A DNA stretch of 64,000 nt from Chelonoidis abingdonii (GCF_003597395.2 NC_133770.1:295647546-295711545); one strand, 5' to 3'. Positions 1-12,120 are shown, numbered from the stretch's first letter. A program made the numbers and translations. The notes: generated by a model not told the origin, from the letters alone.

Positions 1-615
1 CAAGGGTCATGGTAGCTTTTTGTGCCACAGCATGGCACTGGGAACTCTCATTCAGTTGTCTGCCCGCTATGACCTCTAAATCCCTTTCAGAATCACTGCT
101 TTCCAGGACACAGTCCCCCATTCTGTAGACACAGCCTGTATTCCTAGATACTCTGCCTGTATAACTCTGCATTTCACTGTATTCAAAATAATTTTGGCTT
201 AATTGACCCAGGTTACTAAGCAATCTAGATTGCTCCGTACATCTGCTCTGTCCTCATGATTACATACCAATCCTTGTGTCAACTGAAAATGTTATCTGCA
301 CTGATTTTATATTTATTTCAAGATCATTGATAAAAATATTGATTGGGAGAAAACTTGTTGAATAGCATCAAGGCCGAGTACTGCCCCCTGCGGAACCCTA
401 CTGGAAACACCCCCATTTGATGATGATTCCCCATTAACAACAACTTTTTGAGATCTGTTATTTAGCCAGTTCTTAATCCATTTCATGTGTGCGGTATTGA
501 TATTCTACAGTGCTGATTTTTAATCGGAACATTGAGGGGTACTCAGGCAAACGCCTCACAGAAGTCTAAGGATATTACATTTATCTTTATCAACCAAATC
601 TGTAATTTCATGAAA
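1..615 (-). mobile_element. CR1 LINE, antisense ORF2 fragment (left part of a split copy)
   Basis: Read on the minus strand, this is a decayed CR1 reverse-transcriptase segment of the kind common in turtles. Recognisable blocks on the plus strand include the stretch near 340-420, which in antisense CR1 copies codes for the end of the RT palm, and the block near 540-600. Many substitutions and indels leave no long frame. The copy stops at 615 where an opposed CR1 was inserted, and resumes at 1222. Family assignment is from memory of CR1 consensus text. Confidence 0.72.
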
Positions 616-1215
616 TAACCATTAGGAAAGGAAAAGGTAATAAGACAGAAAATATCATAATGCCACTACAGAAATCCATACTACACTCACACCTTGAATA
701 TTATGTGCAGTTCTAGTCACCACATCTCAAAAAAAGATATTAGATTTAGAAACAACGGAGAAAGTGAATATGTAAGTGTTATTTATCCCTCCTCATAACA
801 CAGGAACCAGGGGTCACCCAAAAAAATTAATAAGCAGCAGGTTTAAAACAAACAAAAGGAAGTACTTCTTTACACACTGCACAGGCAACCTGTGGAACTC
901 ATTGCCAGGGTATGCTGTGAAGGTCAAAAGCATAACTGGGTTAAAAAAATAATTAGATATGTTACTGGAGGATAGATCTATCCATGGCTATTATCTAAGA
1001 TGGTCAGAGATACAACCCCATGCTCTGGGGGATCCCTAAATCTCTGACAGTCAGAAGCTAGGACTGGACAACAGGGCAATGGATCATTTGATAATTGCTC
1101 TATTTTGTTAGTTTCCTGTGAAGCATCTGGTACTGGCCATTGTTGGAAGACAGCATACTGGGCTAGATGGACCATTGGTCTGACCCCATACGGCCATTCT
1201 TCTGTTCTTATGTTA
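616..1215 (+). mobile_element. CR1 LINE 3' end, nested in the opposed CR1
   Basis: A plus-strand CR1 3' segment. It runs from the end of ORF2 (a cttgaatattatgtgcag block near 694) through the 3' UTR to the diagnostic terminus with tgggctagatggaccattgg (1160s) and the tctgacc...ggccattctt ending. It sits exactly between the two halves of an antisense CR1. The hexamer atgaaa occurs at 610-615 and again at 1216-1221 and is the likely target-site duplication. It is 5'-truncated, as most CR1 insertions are. Confidence 0.85.
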
Positions 1216-1221
1216 ATGAAA

Positions 1222-1465
1222 GGAGGCTTGTTTGACAAGACCTATTTTTCATAAAACTACATTAACTGGCATTAATTATATTCCTATTCTTTAATTCTTG
1301 ATCAGTTGAATGCTCTATCAGCTATGCCACTGTTTTGCCCAGGACTGATATCAGGCTAACTGGCCTATCATTACCCAGGTTATCTTAGTTGCCTTTGTTG
1401 AATTTGATACATTAGCACTCCTCCAGCCTTTTGAAATTTCCCCAGTATGCCACTTTACTGATCTT
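1222..1465 (-). mobile_element. CR1 LINE, antisense fragment (right part of the split copy)
   Basis: This continues the CR1 copy that starts at 1. The first bases (ggaggcttgtttgacaag) follow directly in the CR1 antisense order after the sequence at 600-615. Similarity fades after about 1465, and nothing recognisable is seen from there to about 1780. Confidence 0.65.
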
Positions 1466-1787
1466 AATGCATGGTATGTACTGCAACTAATTCACATAAA
1501 GCATATCATGCTATTGTTGAAGAGATTTACTCAGAAATTCCATTGTTACTGAAGGATGACAAGGAAGACCCAGCAACAAAATCATTCAAAAGTAGTATTT
1601 TGCCATTTGAGCAATAAAATATTGAAAACTTTATAATTACAACAACCTTATTTTTCCCTTTTGGTTGAATTCTTCTGTATCAAAATTGAAGGACAACACT
1701 TGTAATTATTGTTCTTGGCCATAGTTTTATATACATGATCTACTTCTTTTCATGTTTTTTTCTATGTACAGAAAATTGCATGCCCAA

Positions 1788-1980
1788 CCAAGATCAGGGC
1801 CCCACTGTGCTACATGCTGTACATACAAAATAATAAATAAAATAATAATAATTAGTATTACAATAGTGCTTAGTAACCCTAGTCATGGACCAGGACCCCA
1901 CTGGGATAGCCACTATAGAAACAGAGAACAAAGAGACAGTTCCTGCCTCAAAGAGCTTACAATCAAAGTAGGACATAGGT
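1788..1980. repeat. Ancient interspersed repeat ('cccactgtgctacatgctgtac' type)
   Basis: Two related blocks (about 1797-1825 and 1882-1975) share the wording of a dispersed repeat that appears again at 46618-46760, 50695-50760 and 54122-54190: a core like 'gtacagcacctagcacaatg', followed by an AT-rich simple stretch and 'caaagagcttacaatc'. It is a non-autonomous family found in sauropsid genomes; I cannot name it with certainty. The AATA-rich run at 1827-1855 lies inside it. Confidence 0.5.
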
Positions 1981-3029
1981 GAAATCAGGTTGCAGAAGTT
2001 ATTAGATAACTAGTGTCCCCCTTTTTAGTGTGCATTCAGCCCATGAAATGGTTCTCATGATGTAAAATTTTTATCTTATAGATCATTGGCTGAGTGATTT
2101 GTCATTCACCATTGAGGCGGGGAAGAGGTAGTATGCGTGACTTTCTGTGAAAACCCAAACTAAACAACACCACTCCTCATGTAGTTGGATTAAGCTTCCT
2201 TATCAAGTAGTTTGTAAATTGGGTGGTATCTGAGGAACGAGATAATGGAACTAAAGCTCCAAAGCCTCAGTCCTTTTGGAGGCCCTCTCCTCAGGGCTTA
2301 TTTTGTCAAATGATCACAGAAAAACAAAACAAAAACAAAAACAAGCAAGTCATCTGACATACACTGGGCAATTGATTATCCCCTGCTTTAGCCAGCAAAG
2401 AGGGGAGGAGGAATTTCTCTTCCCCTTTCAACCACTGTCCTCTTCTTTTTACACTCCACCCCAAGCAGCCAAGTGCCCTGCAACTAGAGATCCCAGTTTT
2501 AAAGGTTCCAAGGGCTGCACCTGGCACACACATGCCCCAAAACCCATTGCCCTGTTTCACAGTTGTTAAATTTCTAATTTACCTCCTTACTCTTCAAATG
2601 CAACAACTAGGACTAGACATAATTTGAGCAAATCTACACCCAACTTGCCTCTGCTACTCCAGATTTTCAATACACGGCCCTGCTACTCTAGTCCTGGAGC
2701 CCCTCACATCTGCTACTGGATGGAACCATAAGTAATGCACAGCACAGCTTTATAAACAGCAAACCATGCTAGAAAATCTCAGTCACATTTTGGAGACAAT
2801 TACAACATTGAGTAAGATGAGCAAATGCCCAGCGTCTGCAGATGCAGCTCACTAAATTCATTCCTTACAAACCAAACTAGTATTAGAATTCAGATCTTCA
2901 GATTAGAGAACTTTAACAAAGGGTTAACAAACAAACAGGGAACAAGTATCTTTGTAGATCTTTTTTCCTCTTCAAAAACTATATTTTGAGAGTATAAATA
3001 ACAGATTCAGACACTTTATAATAACCAGA
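1981..3029. other. Non-coding stretch, no gene seen
   Basis: AT-rich DNA without a supported coding region. An (AAAAC)n-like run lies near 2320-2345. The short open frames on both strands around 2276-2569 overlap each other and show no domain or codon pattern, so I regard them as chance. Confidence 0.5.
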
Positions 3030-3195
3030 ATCTATTATTCAGAGGAGGGCAATGGTGTATCATGGGCAGAATTCAGACCTCTGTCACAAACTGGTTCATG
3101 ACCTTGGGAAAAATATAGAGATGTTATCCTTTGTAAAGCACGTTGCCATCTGTGGATGAAAAGCATTGCATAAGTGCTAAATGTTGTTTATTATT
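3030..3195 (+). repeat. MIR-type SINE remnant
   Basis: The order is typical of a MIR 3' half: a 'ctctgtcacaaactggttcatgaccttggg' block, then 'tgtaaagcacgttgccatctgtgga' and a TTATTATT-like end. It is strongly diverged and the 5' half is not clear. Confidence 0.45.
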
Positions 3196-3199
3196 GAGG

Positions 3200-4420
3200 A
3201 AGCACTCAGATTTCACAGGATCTGGATCTCAGTGCCAACAAAGCTGTAACCTGTACCATAAGTAACTCTTTGGTTCGCACACATTCCTCCCTGATCTTCC
3301 TTCACCATATCGATTTGGTATCTCCAACAACACTGGAGTGGTGGCTGCTAAGTCCATTATTTTCTCTCTCACTGGGTTTGGAATGCATTACAGTTAGCTT
3401 TCTTCTAAAATTGATTCCCTCAAATGCTGTGTACAGCCATCCCATCCGTGAGCTATTTCTGTTCCAGCCTGACAAGGACAGTGAGTGAAATGCAACTCTA
3501 TCGATTAAATACTGCTTTTTGTCCTGAAACAGTTCAAGGCATCTAATCAGTATGGCAATGCCCTGTACTATGGTCCAAAGGGACAATCCCCAGTGAACAT
3601 AAACTGCCTCTAAGAAACAGAGGTAAGTGATTTTATGACTTGACATCAGTTGAAATGTCCATGTACGGTTGCAACAGATACATACATTTTCCTCTACAAA
3701 CCAGTTACATAAACAGAAGTAAATATCACTGTGGCAGAGATGTATAATTTCAGATGGAGGAACAAGCGCCTTTTGACATATTGATTTCAAATACATGCAA
3801 AGAAAGAGTCTTTTGCAGAAGCACCTCTGTTTTAGGTACCATATATTTGCTGTGATGGAGAGACATCCTGCTCATGTCTTCTGCTCTGCCTACACACGTT
3901 GTTCGGAGACCTTTTGCTGTTAAGCCCCACCATGTGGTTTATTTATATTTCTCTTCCTGCCATCTTACTGATCTATACACCACATCATTTACAACAGCAG
4001 TTTCATCTCAGCCCTCTGTACCTCTTCTTGGTGCAGGTTCCGCTAACCTGCCTTGTTTCCCCTTCCTTCCTGTGCCACCTTCTATCCTGTTTTCATGGGC
4101 TAATTAGTTCTTTATTCCCCCACCAGCCCATTTTAACCCACTATTAGGCTCGGGGATGGGCACTGCTGTGTGTTTAAGTGATCAGAGTGCTGGCTCAGCT
4201 GTTGGTTCCCAGCACTCTGTCGCAGCATCTCACAATCTATGGTACTTATGTGGCCCCCACTAGTATGGTATCTAAGTGTATCGATTTTTGTTTTAGTTTC
4301 TTAATCTCACTACATGCCTCTGAGGAAGGGAAGTGCTATTATCCTGAGATACAGGATACCAATGGAATAAATGGAATTTAGGAGCCGAAATACCTTCGAG
4401 GATATGGGCAAAGAAACTAA
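3200..4420. other. Non-coding stretch, no gene seen
   Basis: A minus-strand open frame of 164 codons (3302-3796) and several plus-strand frames lie here, but none has a domain, a repeat of conserved residues or plausible splice context. I see no repeat family with confidence. Probably intergenic or intronic. Confidence 0.45.
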
Positions 4421-4520
4421 AGCCAGGTCTACGCTAGAAACTTTTGGCAGCAGAGTAATACTGGTTACGGAGGTGATTTTTTGGTAACATTTCTATACCA
4501 GCAAAAGCACTAGTCTCATT
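4421..4520. mobile_element. Truncated MITE ('ccaggtctacgctag' end)
   Basis: It begins with a terminal sequence of the class seen in other turtle MITEs here (…ggtctacac…) and continues with a 'ctataccagcaaaagcac' block, also seen near 10838. The opposite terminal repeat is missing, so this is half an element. Confidence 0.45.
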
Positions 4521-4744
4521 TGATAGTAGATATTTCATCTTCTGCTCATAGGCCTGGCTAAAAATGCTGTAAAGTGAAGGCAGATAATGGTAACTCCATG
4601 ACTGGTAGCTGTTCTGAATGACAGCACCTCAGAGCAGATGAGCATGTTAGCTTTTCCCACTCAGGACACGGTGTAATAAGAGGCACAGGTAGCCATCACT
4701 CCCTAGGAGCACTGTGTGCTTGGAAGGAATTTTAAATGACACCT

Positions 4745-4862
4745 AATCAATGAGAAAGACAAGGGAGGTGAAGTAATATCTTTAATTGGGTCAACCTCTG
4801 TTGGTGGAAGGTAGAAGCTTTCAAGCTACACAGTGCTCTTCTTCAGGTCTGGGAAAGGAAAT
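4745..4862 (-). mobile_element. Penelope-like retroelement fragment with hammerhead-like core
   Basis: The plus strand reads 'taatatctttaattgggtc', then an 'agctttcaagctacacag' and 'ctcttcttcaggtctggg' block. On the minus strand this gives CTGAAGA, a hairpin-forming spacer, then GAAAGC: the conserved core order of a hammerhead ribozyme. The related motifs at 47420-47622 and 51898-52133 suggest a Penelope-like (Neptune-type) terminal region. No coding part is present. Family assignment is from memory. Confidence 0.5.
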
Positions 4863-5754
4863 CCGACTGTCTGAACTAGATACAAACTTGGACAAAATGA
4901 AATAAATTGTCCTTTCCTATTGCCTAATGCACTTAGTAGGAGCTGATACAGGAGGAAGGTGCTCATCTCACACTGACCATCAATAAAGGCCATTGTGTAT
5001 TGGCATCTAACTCCCTTATATAGTTCTGAAAATCACACTGAATATATGTAATCACTGGAAGAACAATTCAGTAGCAATATGTACATAGCCAATTTCAGAG
5101 ATAGGTTTCTGTCTGCATCAATAACCTGAGTGCTGATCCTAAGTGTGGCATAAGATACCCAGGGGCAATAGGTAGGTAAAATTCAGATCTATACTTAATA
5201 TGTCTCTGAAGTTCCAATGACCCAGAGCAACGCAGAGCCCTCTGGTTTGTAGGGACACGTAAAATAGCACGTGATGCCCTATCCATTTCTTCCCCTTCAC
5301 GGCCTGGTCAGTTTTACCTCTGCTGGTGCCACACTCACACTCAAGAATAGGGACAGGTCAGATGTATCCAATTGGTGTGAGATCCATGGAAGACTGGGGC
5401 CCCGCAAGGCCTTCTATGGCCACTAGAGTCTTTGAAATTCTCCCCAAGACTGTCAATAAAGCTACCAAAGGAACAATGTGAATTCAAGTCGGTGGTTCTC
5501 AGCCTTTATCGCGACTCCATTCTGAAGGAGACAAAAGGGCCAGGACCATCTGCTCATAGTCCCATCTAGCCATAAAGAAAGGGAGGGTGGTGCTAATGCC
5601 CCTTCACCTATTCATGACCCGCAGATGGATAACTCCAGGGTAAAGTTATTAGGAGTAAGACTTGCTCTAGGGCCTGGCATGCCTGGACTCACTGAGGAAA
5701 ACTCCACCCTATGGGGGAGAAGAAAGATTGCCCCATGGGCCCAGTGCTTAACTT
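4863..5754. other. Non-coding stretch, no gene seen
   Basis: No coding signal. A sequence resembling the hAT terminal word 'gtggttctcagcctttatc' occurs at 5492-5510 without a recognisable partner end. Confidence 0.4.
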
Positions 5755-5910
5755 TGAGGATGAGGCTCAATGACCAGCTCTGCCACAAGCTTCCAGAGTG
5801 AACTTGTGCAAGTCACTTACTTTCCTTGTGTCTCCTCTGTAAAAAGTGGGGATAATAGTATTTGCCCACCTCCTGCTGTGAGGACATATTAAGGGTGTTG
5901 AGATACTCAG
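5755..5910 (+). repeat. MIR SINE
   Basis: A clear MIR order on the plus strand: 'ctctgccacaagcttcc', 'gtgcaagtcacttactttcc', 'ctgtaaaaagtggggataatag', 'cccacctcctgctgtgaggac'. These correspond to the MIR core and 3' domain. The copy is old, with about one change every few bases. Confidence 0.8.
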
Positions 5911-6699
5911 ATATTCGGGTGATGGCAGCCATTTAAATACCTTAGATAGATAGAATTGAAAACATTTCTCCTACAGCTTTCCATAGCCTATCCAAAGGCC
6001 AGGCAGGTCTTGAAAAAGAGCGGCTATTGAAATGCCAAGATGGGATGAATGAGGAAGGAACTTTACAGAGAAATGGATAGTGAGTCGCTTGAGATTACTT
6101 TACACTTACCCAGTTATAATGGGTGTCTGAAAAAAAAATTGGCAGGCTGGAATGTCATAAAACTGAAATATGACCTCAAATGCAGTAACACTTTACTTGG
6201 AATGGCCTTCTTCCCACCCCCTAAAACATTTTGCAATGGAGCAAAGGTTTTTTCCACTGCCTACAGGTATCTGACTTCCCTGTATTTATTCAACATGGAA
6301 CAGATTGATTTAAATCTTTGCCCAGGGATATTTTTTCTACTTTGCATTAATTTTAACACATAAGAGAAGGTCATATATGTGGCAGAGTATCCCATTTGGA
6401 ACAGCAGAAATAGCTGAGCTATTGGAGGGGAAATACACACAGATTTAAAGGGACTCTTTAAATATACAAATGTTCTCTCTTTACTGGGGTGGGGGGAAAC
6501 AATTACATGTACATTTCTTGGAAGCACTGCAGAGATAGCTTATAATGCCATTAAAGTGAGAATCCATAAAAATCTGATCAACTAAATGCCATTTTCAAGA
6601 GTTCTGCTTGCAAAGGAGCTCTGACTTGTTAAGGGCCATTGTAAACTTTAATGCAATCCAATTTCTGATCATTTAATCCAATGTGACTGAAAATTAAAA
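5911..6699. other. Non-coding stretch, no gene seen
   Basis: The plus-strand frame of 104 codons at 6049-6363 shows no domain and overlaps a minus-strand frame. No repeat recognised. Confidence 0.4.
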
Positions 6700-6790
6700 C
6701 AGGGGCCAAATTCTGCTTTCCTCTTTCCCAGGGTAAATTCAGAGTAACGATTGAGTTCAATAGTGACTCCAGATTTACCCTGGGTAAGAT
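6700..6790. repeat. Short foldback repeat unit
   Basis: About 90 bp beginning 'ggggccaaattctgc' and containing 'cccagggtaaattcagag' followed by 'ccagatttaccctgggta', so the two halves pair with each other (cagggtaaat / atttaccctg). Similar self-complementary units built around 'ttgacttcaatggag' are scattered through the window (see 19534-19611, 33149-33218, 46910-46983). Confidence 0.5.
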
Positions 6791-7333
6791 GAATGCAATG
6801 AATGAAAGTCATCTCTCCAAACCCAACCATGGGAATGAAAACCAGGCAAATCAGCTTCGCTTGGCCACAGGATGGGGCCTGACAACAGCAAATAATTCTC
6901 CTTCTAATAAGGCAGTGGCAGAAATTCTTCTCAGCTGTTCATTGTCTGGGGTATTATCTGTGGGAAGAAGAGCTCAGTTAGATAAAGATATATTGTTTCA
7001 TTAATTAATGCCCCCAACAAAAGAAAATGAGCAAAAGAAGATATAAATATGGAACTCTTCTGAGAAGGAAAAAAATGCTCAAGGATAGAAAATAATTGTT
7101 TTAATCCTATTAAGATGATGATTAATAAAATGAAAGAAAACAATGTTTCAATTAGGTTATGTTTAAAGCTGTTTCACTTACAATCCATTTCTCCTTCCTG
7201 GAGTTCTCATTTGCATTATTTTTTACCTTCCTGGTAATGGTCCCTTTCACTGATGCCTAAAAGGCTCAAAGATGCTAAACTGGGGGACAAATGCATATCA
7301 GCTTTCTGGCATTACTCCTTTGTGAGCAACAGG

Positions 7334-7357
7334 GTGTGTGTGTGTGTGTGTGTGTGT
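7334..7357. repeat. (GT)n microsatellite
   Basis: Twelve uninterrupted GT dinucleotides. No association with a gene is visible. Confidence 0.95.
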
Positions 7358-7519
7358 CAACCAATCTGCAAGCTCCTCTTTGGGCAACCTGCCCTCCCTT
7401 CTTCAGTGCATACCATCTCCCTCCTTTCTCCCACTCATCTTTATGGTGAGATCTCCCCAACGATGGAGCATCCTCAATTCCCAGTGGTAGCTGAATGTTC
7501 ACAGCACCACCCGCGGTAG

Positions 7520-7770
7520 GGCCCTTAGGCTAGGTCTTCATTGCAGAGTTAACTCAAGTTGTCTACACGCGAGTTAACTCTTCTGAGGTTGGCCTGACCC
7601 GAGTGAAGGATAACACTGAGAGATAACACTCATGTGGCACAGAGTGATTGTGTGAGCAGTTGGAGACTTGTGCTAACTTAAAATGTAGCCAGTACTCCCT
7701 GACGGGCTTACCAAAGCCAGGTAAAAGCATCACCGCATTTAAGTTAAGTGTTTGTGTTTGGAGGGAACCC
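7520..7770. mobile_element. Degenerate MITE-like sequence
   Basis: Contains 'ggtcttcattgcagagttaactc' followed by 'gttgtctacacgcgagttaactc'. It is the 'gtctacac' terminal class with an internal 'gagttaactc' that pairs with its neighbour. The right end is not clear. Probably a decayed copy. Confidence 0.4.
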
Positions 7771-9689
7771 AAATCAGGGCGTCATTGAGTCAATACTGCA
7801 ATGAAGACAAACCGTGTGTCTTCTGCTGGAAAGCAAGTCTTCAGCTCAGAGAACTTACAAGTTCCCCATGCCCAGTGACTATATCACTGAATGTAAGTGA
7901 AGTAACATTTTCACTGAAACATCTGGACCTGTGCTTTGGTGTTACAGGATGTCCCTCAACTTTCTCTTTCTTGACTAAAATAAACCAGATTTGGCAATTC
8001 AAGTTAGTGTACATGAATCTGTCAGCCATAAGGAGGGCTGCCACATGCTGCTGGCCAAGGGAAAACAACTGGCATATGACCATTATAAAGGAAAGGCAGA
8101 AGGTACCTCTATGTCTCAGCAAAGTGTCCCAAGAGATCTTACAGGGTTGTTGGTTCAGCCCATTATTATTTCTTTAAAATTGAGGTTTGTTTGGATCTGG
8201 CAGTTTGTTTCAGATCTGTTAACTGGTAGAATGACACAGCAGAAAAAAATGGAGAGGCTATCAGGAGGGATCTTTTCCACAAGCAATAATGCTTAGAACA
8301 AGAACGCAACATAAATTAGCAGGTGCACAAAAGAAAATGGAAACCTTTGGATTTACCCCAGTCCTCTGATTCTGGCTGTGGACCCCAACTTTCCCAAAGC
8401 CACTCTCTCCTTCTGTCACCCAATCAGTCAATGTACAGCCCTTCCCTTAAGCACCTGTGCAAGGAGAGGGAGGAGCAGAACATAACTTCTTGTTCATCAG
8501 GAAGCAGATCTAAGTCCTTGTTCACCAGCAACAGATAATGCCCCTGTACACCTGTCACTGGGCCCATCTCCAAATCAGAACTGGCATTTCTGAGCCTCCA
8601 TCTGGGAAGGAGCAGTCTGGCTGGCATTAGTGGTCTGGCCTCTTTCATGGGCTGCATGGGAGACTGCAGACTACTGTGAGCAGTTTTCTTCCTGATTTAG
8701 AATGGGATTTCAAAAATGCAAGAGCACATTCACTTTCCCTCTCTTTCCATTAGGTGTAAACCCCATGGATCTAAACATCAGGAAAACTTTAGTGTGTAAA
8801 AATTAGGCATAGGTATGGGGAACAGGCCACAATATAGAAGTGGGTAAAGAGGATTTCCTTCTCACTGAGCATTATAAAGAGACACGTTTTGGCACTGATT
8901 CATCATGTTCATTCCCCAATCTGAAGCAGAGCTGAGTGGAAAACCAAGCGAGGAAAGCAGCTTTTCACCCTGAAAAGCAATTTTCTGCGTGGCCAGAAAA
9001 ATGATGTAAGACAGGATCCCAGGAGACCTCACAGATCTGGGACTAGAAAAAAATAAATAAATGACCCACTGATGTGCTCCGATGCTACTGGGGGAAAAAT
9101 AAAAGAAAACAAAAATATATCAAGTCGCAATAGAATATTGGGCATATAGAACTAAGAACAGCATCTGCAGTTATGATACAGAGACAAGTTATAAATGCTC
9201 TCTCGCTCTATGTGCTTCTGGGTATAAGATGATCACCAGCTGAGGTCAGAAAGACATCTCCTCCAGAGGGAAAAATTCAGGTCATGGATGTGTGCACACA
9301 ATTCTCACTGACTGTAAATGGAGCTGCACACACCATACACCTCAGGACAAAATTTGCTCATGGAATATTTTATAATTAGGTGCATTATAGGAGTTCACAG
9401 TATTATATCTAATCAAAATAATTCTGCGCATGCTGGTTTTATCCCACTAAATTCAGTGCCCCTACTCCTAATGGATGCAAATGCAAGTGAGATGAGACTC
9501 AGACCCAGTATTGCATTATTCTTCCTTCAGCATCCAATGTTGGTCATTCATGGAGACAGGCTATCAAACTACATGGTCCATTGAAGTTCTTTGGTGCTGC
9601 AATTCATATAGTTATGTAAAACTGTTACACATTGCCTGCATTTCTCCCCTTTGCTTTCCTACCTTACATCCAGGCTTCTCCTAGGGGTG
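7771..9689. other. Non-coding stretch, no gene seen
   Basis: Several overlapping open frames of 70-140 codons on both strands between 7750 and 8660 have no domain, no consistent codon bias and no matching splice sites. I found no named repeat. Likely intron or intergenic DNA. Confidence 0.45.
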
Positions 9690-10365
9690 TGATATCTGGA
9701 TAAACCAGATGGATTTCAGAGGGGAGCAAACCAAATTTCTAAAAAGTCTGGAAAATAAGATGTGCTGACATATGAAAAGGCTCAGAAAAGATCTGGAGAA
9801 AACAACAGGTTAATCGCCTACGAACTCAAAAGGATGTAAAAAAAGGAGACATTAGTTAGTAGGGTTAGAACAAGAAGTGCAGGGCTAAAACTGCAACAGA
9901 GGAACTGCTTAGAAAAACTGCCATAAGAGCACGCCAGGCACTGGATCGAGCTGCCAAAGGAGCATAAAGAATCGTCTTCACTAGAAGTGCTCAAACCTAC
10001 TGACAGCCATCAATCAGGCCTGGCGAAGGACAATAAAATCAAGCCAGCTCCACACAATGGGGATGAAACTAGATGACCTACTCTAGGGGCTTGGTCCTGA
10101 ACTACTGAGTCAATGGGAGCAGGAGCAGGCTTCAGGTCTCTTCCAGGGCAATGGGTGTGGGAGCTGAAGACAATATTTCTCAGCTGGCTACAGAATAAAC
10201 TGTATATGAATAGCTCAGAATTCAAAGCCAATTTCCCCTCAGTGCTTAGCTAGAATCCCAGCCCAACCCAACCATAACCCTCCCCCTCAGCTTAGATTGC
10301 CTGTGATGGTGAGGGGCTGGAGCTGATGTCCTAGGTCCCATCCAAGCCTGCATTTCTGTGTAGCC
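9690..10365 (+). mobile_element. Old CR1-type LINE 3' end
   Basis: The blocks 'ggggatgaaactagatgacc' (10060s) and 'ggtcccatccaagcctgcatttctgtg' (10336-10362) match the order at the 3' end of CR1 elements, preceded by 'gatcgagctgccaaaggagc'. Highly diverged, with a probable insertion near 10100-10300. The left boundary is uncertain. Confidence 0.45.
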
Positions 10366-10825
10366 TGTTCCTGCTGTTTCACTTCAGTGTTTAACTCTGC
10401 TAAGTGGTGCATATGCCACTGCCATAGTAGGTGTTTGGTGTACATTCTAAGCGGTAACCATTCTCTCTCATCAAAGGAATCTGTTAAGTACCGGTTTAAT
10501 TTTTTTCTCTATTATTTCAACACCCCATTGTCAATAACATCATTTTAGCTTGAAAATAAATGCCTCCAGGGAGCCAGTGAAAACTAATTTTTGAGAGAAA
10601 ACAAAGCCAGCTGCATTTCACCGTTGTGAAAAGCGCTGGGTTTGCCACCCTGTTGACGCATCTTCTATCTACTGAACAAGCATGGCAGGAAGCAGCAGCA
10701 TTAACTTCCCACCCCCTGCTTCCTGCCAAGGAGTGGGGGATGGAGGGGTATTTCTGGATCCCTAGCCTAACCAGCCAGTAGAGAGACTGCTAGACTGCCA
10801 AAGAGCTGCTATTGTGGATATGGGC

Positions 10826-11030
10826 TTATACCAGCAAAACTGCTTTTGCTGGTAATGCTTATTTGACACACACACCCCTGGGTGTAATAAGCTATACTGG
10901 GGAAATTGCTTTGCTAGTATAACTTTGTCTACACTTTTGACAGCACCGTGTATGTCAGTCAGTGGTCACTTCTCTTCACAACCCTGACCAGTAGAGCTAT
11001 GCTTGGAAAAATTGTAGCATAGTTGTGGCC
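10826..11030. mobile_element. Degenerate MITE-like sequence
   Basis: Contains 'gggcttataccagcaaaactgc', 'tgctagtataactttgtctacac' and 'agctatgcttggaaaaattgtagcatag'. The same 'taccagcaaaa...' word is found at 4500. No clean pair of ends was found. Confidence 0.4.
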
Positions 11031-11126
11031 TAAATAACAACTCTGGTGATGGGTTTTAAGATATGGACACCTGTTCCATCGGAACTGGATTGAAACCCAC
11101 TATCTCATTTCACATAGACCACCAGG

Positions 11127-11690
11127 TAGGGTGACCAGATGGCAAGAAGAAAGTATCAGGACACAGGGGAGGGGGGGCAGCCACAGACTAACAGCCCCCC
11201 TGGAGCCATGGGGAAGGGAGGTGCACAGCCCGAGGAAGCTGCAGGTCAGGGGCACACGGCCCTGGCTCCCGCCCCTGGCCCCAATGGGGGGGCTCATCTC
11301 AGGTGGCTCCCTGGAAAAGTCGACATCTCCCTCTGGGTCCTAGCAGGAGGTGCGGCCAGGTGGCTGTGTGAGCTGCCTCGCCCTCAGGCACTGCCCCCAC
11401 AAGTCCCATTGGCCATAGTTCCTGGCCAATGGGAGCTGCGGAGCAGGTGATCATGGCGAGGGCCTCCTGGTCATTCCTTTGCCTAGGACCCAGAGGGAGA
11501 TGTCACCATTTCCTGGTAGCTGCGCGGAACTGGGTAAGGAGCCTACCAGCCCTGCACCAATTGGACTCCTGGCAACTTTACAATATTGGGACAAATGACG
11601 CCCCGATTGTACATAGGTCAGGACGTGGGACAAAGTTAAATATTGGCACCATCCCGATTTTATCGGGATGTCTGGTCACCTTGCCACCCT
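11127..11690. mobile_element. Foldback DNA transposon (non-autonomous), 564 bp
   Basis: The left end reads tagggtgaccagat. The right end reads atgtctggtcacc...ccaccct, which is its inverted complement with a short interruption. A 9-bp direct repeat, accaccagg, stands at 11118-11126 and 11691-11699 and marks the insertion site. The interior is GC-rich and has no coding capacity for a transposase; the open frames reported on both strands are side effects of GC content. The 8- to 9-bp duplication and ends suggest the hAT superfamily. Confidence 0.75.
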
Positions 11691-11969
11691 ACCACCAGGC
11701 TGCCATCAGATGGTAAGAACTCTTGAACCACCAGCAATTTGGACTAGAATTAAAGCAATGACTGAGGAGAGAAAGCTCTGTATTACCACTACCAATACCC
11801 TGAGTAATCCAGTCATTCACCTGGGCATTTTATTGTTTGTTTTTAAGATTTCCTTTCTAAATGACACATTAGTATTGTCAGTGATGGAGATTCCACCACA
11901 ACCTGGGTAAATTGCTCCAATGGTTAATTACCCTGACCATTAAAATTTACACCTTCTTTCCACTTAAAA

Positions 11970-12120
11970 CAGTAGATCGGTAGTCAGAGGATCTGAGCAT
12001 CAGTTTACGACTCTGCTCCAGATGTTCTCCAGGTGATAAAACTGGGATGGTCCTTTCCCACCTCACAGGGCTGTTGTGAGGACTGTTTACTTAATGCACA
12101 CGAAGTGCATAAATCCTATG
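11970..12120 (+). repeat. MIR SINE
   Basis: Contains 'gactctgctccagatg', 'gataaaactgggatggtcc' and 'cacctcacagggctgttgtgaggac', the last being the diagnostic MIR 3' block. Diverged but complete over the core. Confidence 0.65.

Noticed and set aside
3302..3796. 164-codon minus-strand frame
   Set aside because: No domain, irregular composition, overlapping frames on the other strand, no splice context. Within what chance gives in AT-moderate DNA.
5488..5640. hAT terminal word gtggttctcagccttt
   Set aside because: No matching inverted end or 8-bp duplication was found, so I do not call an element.
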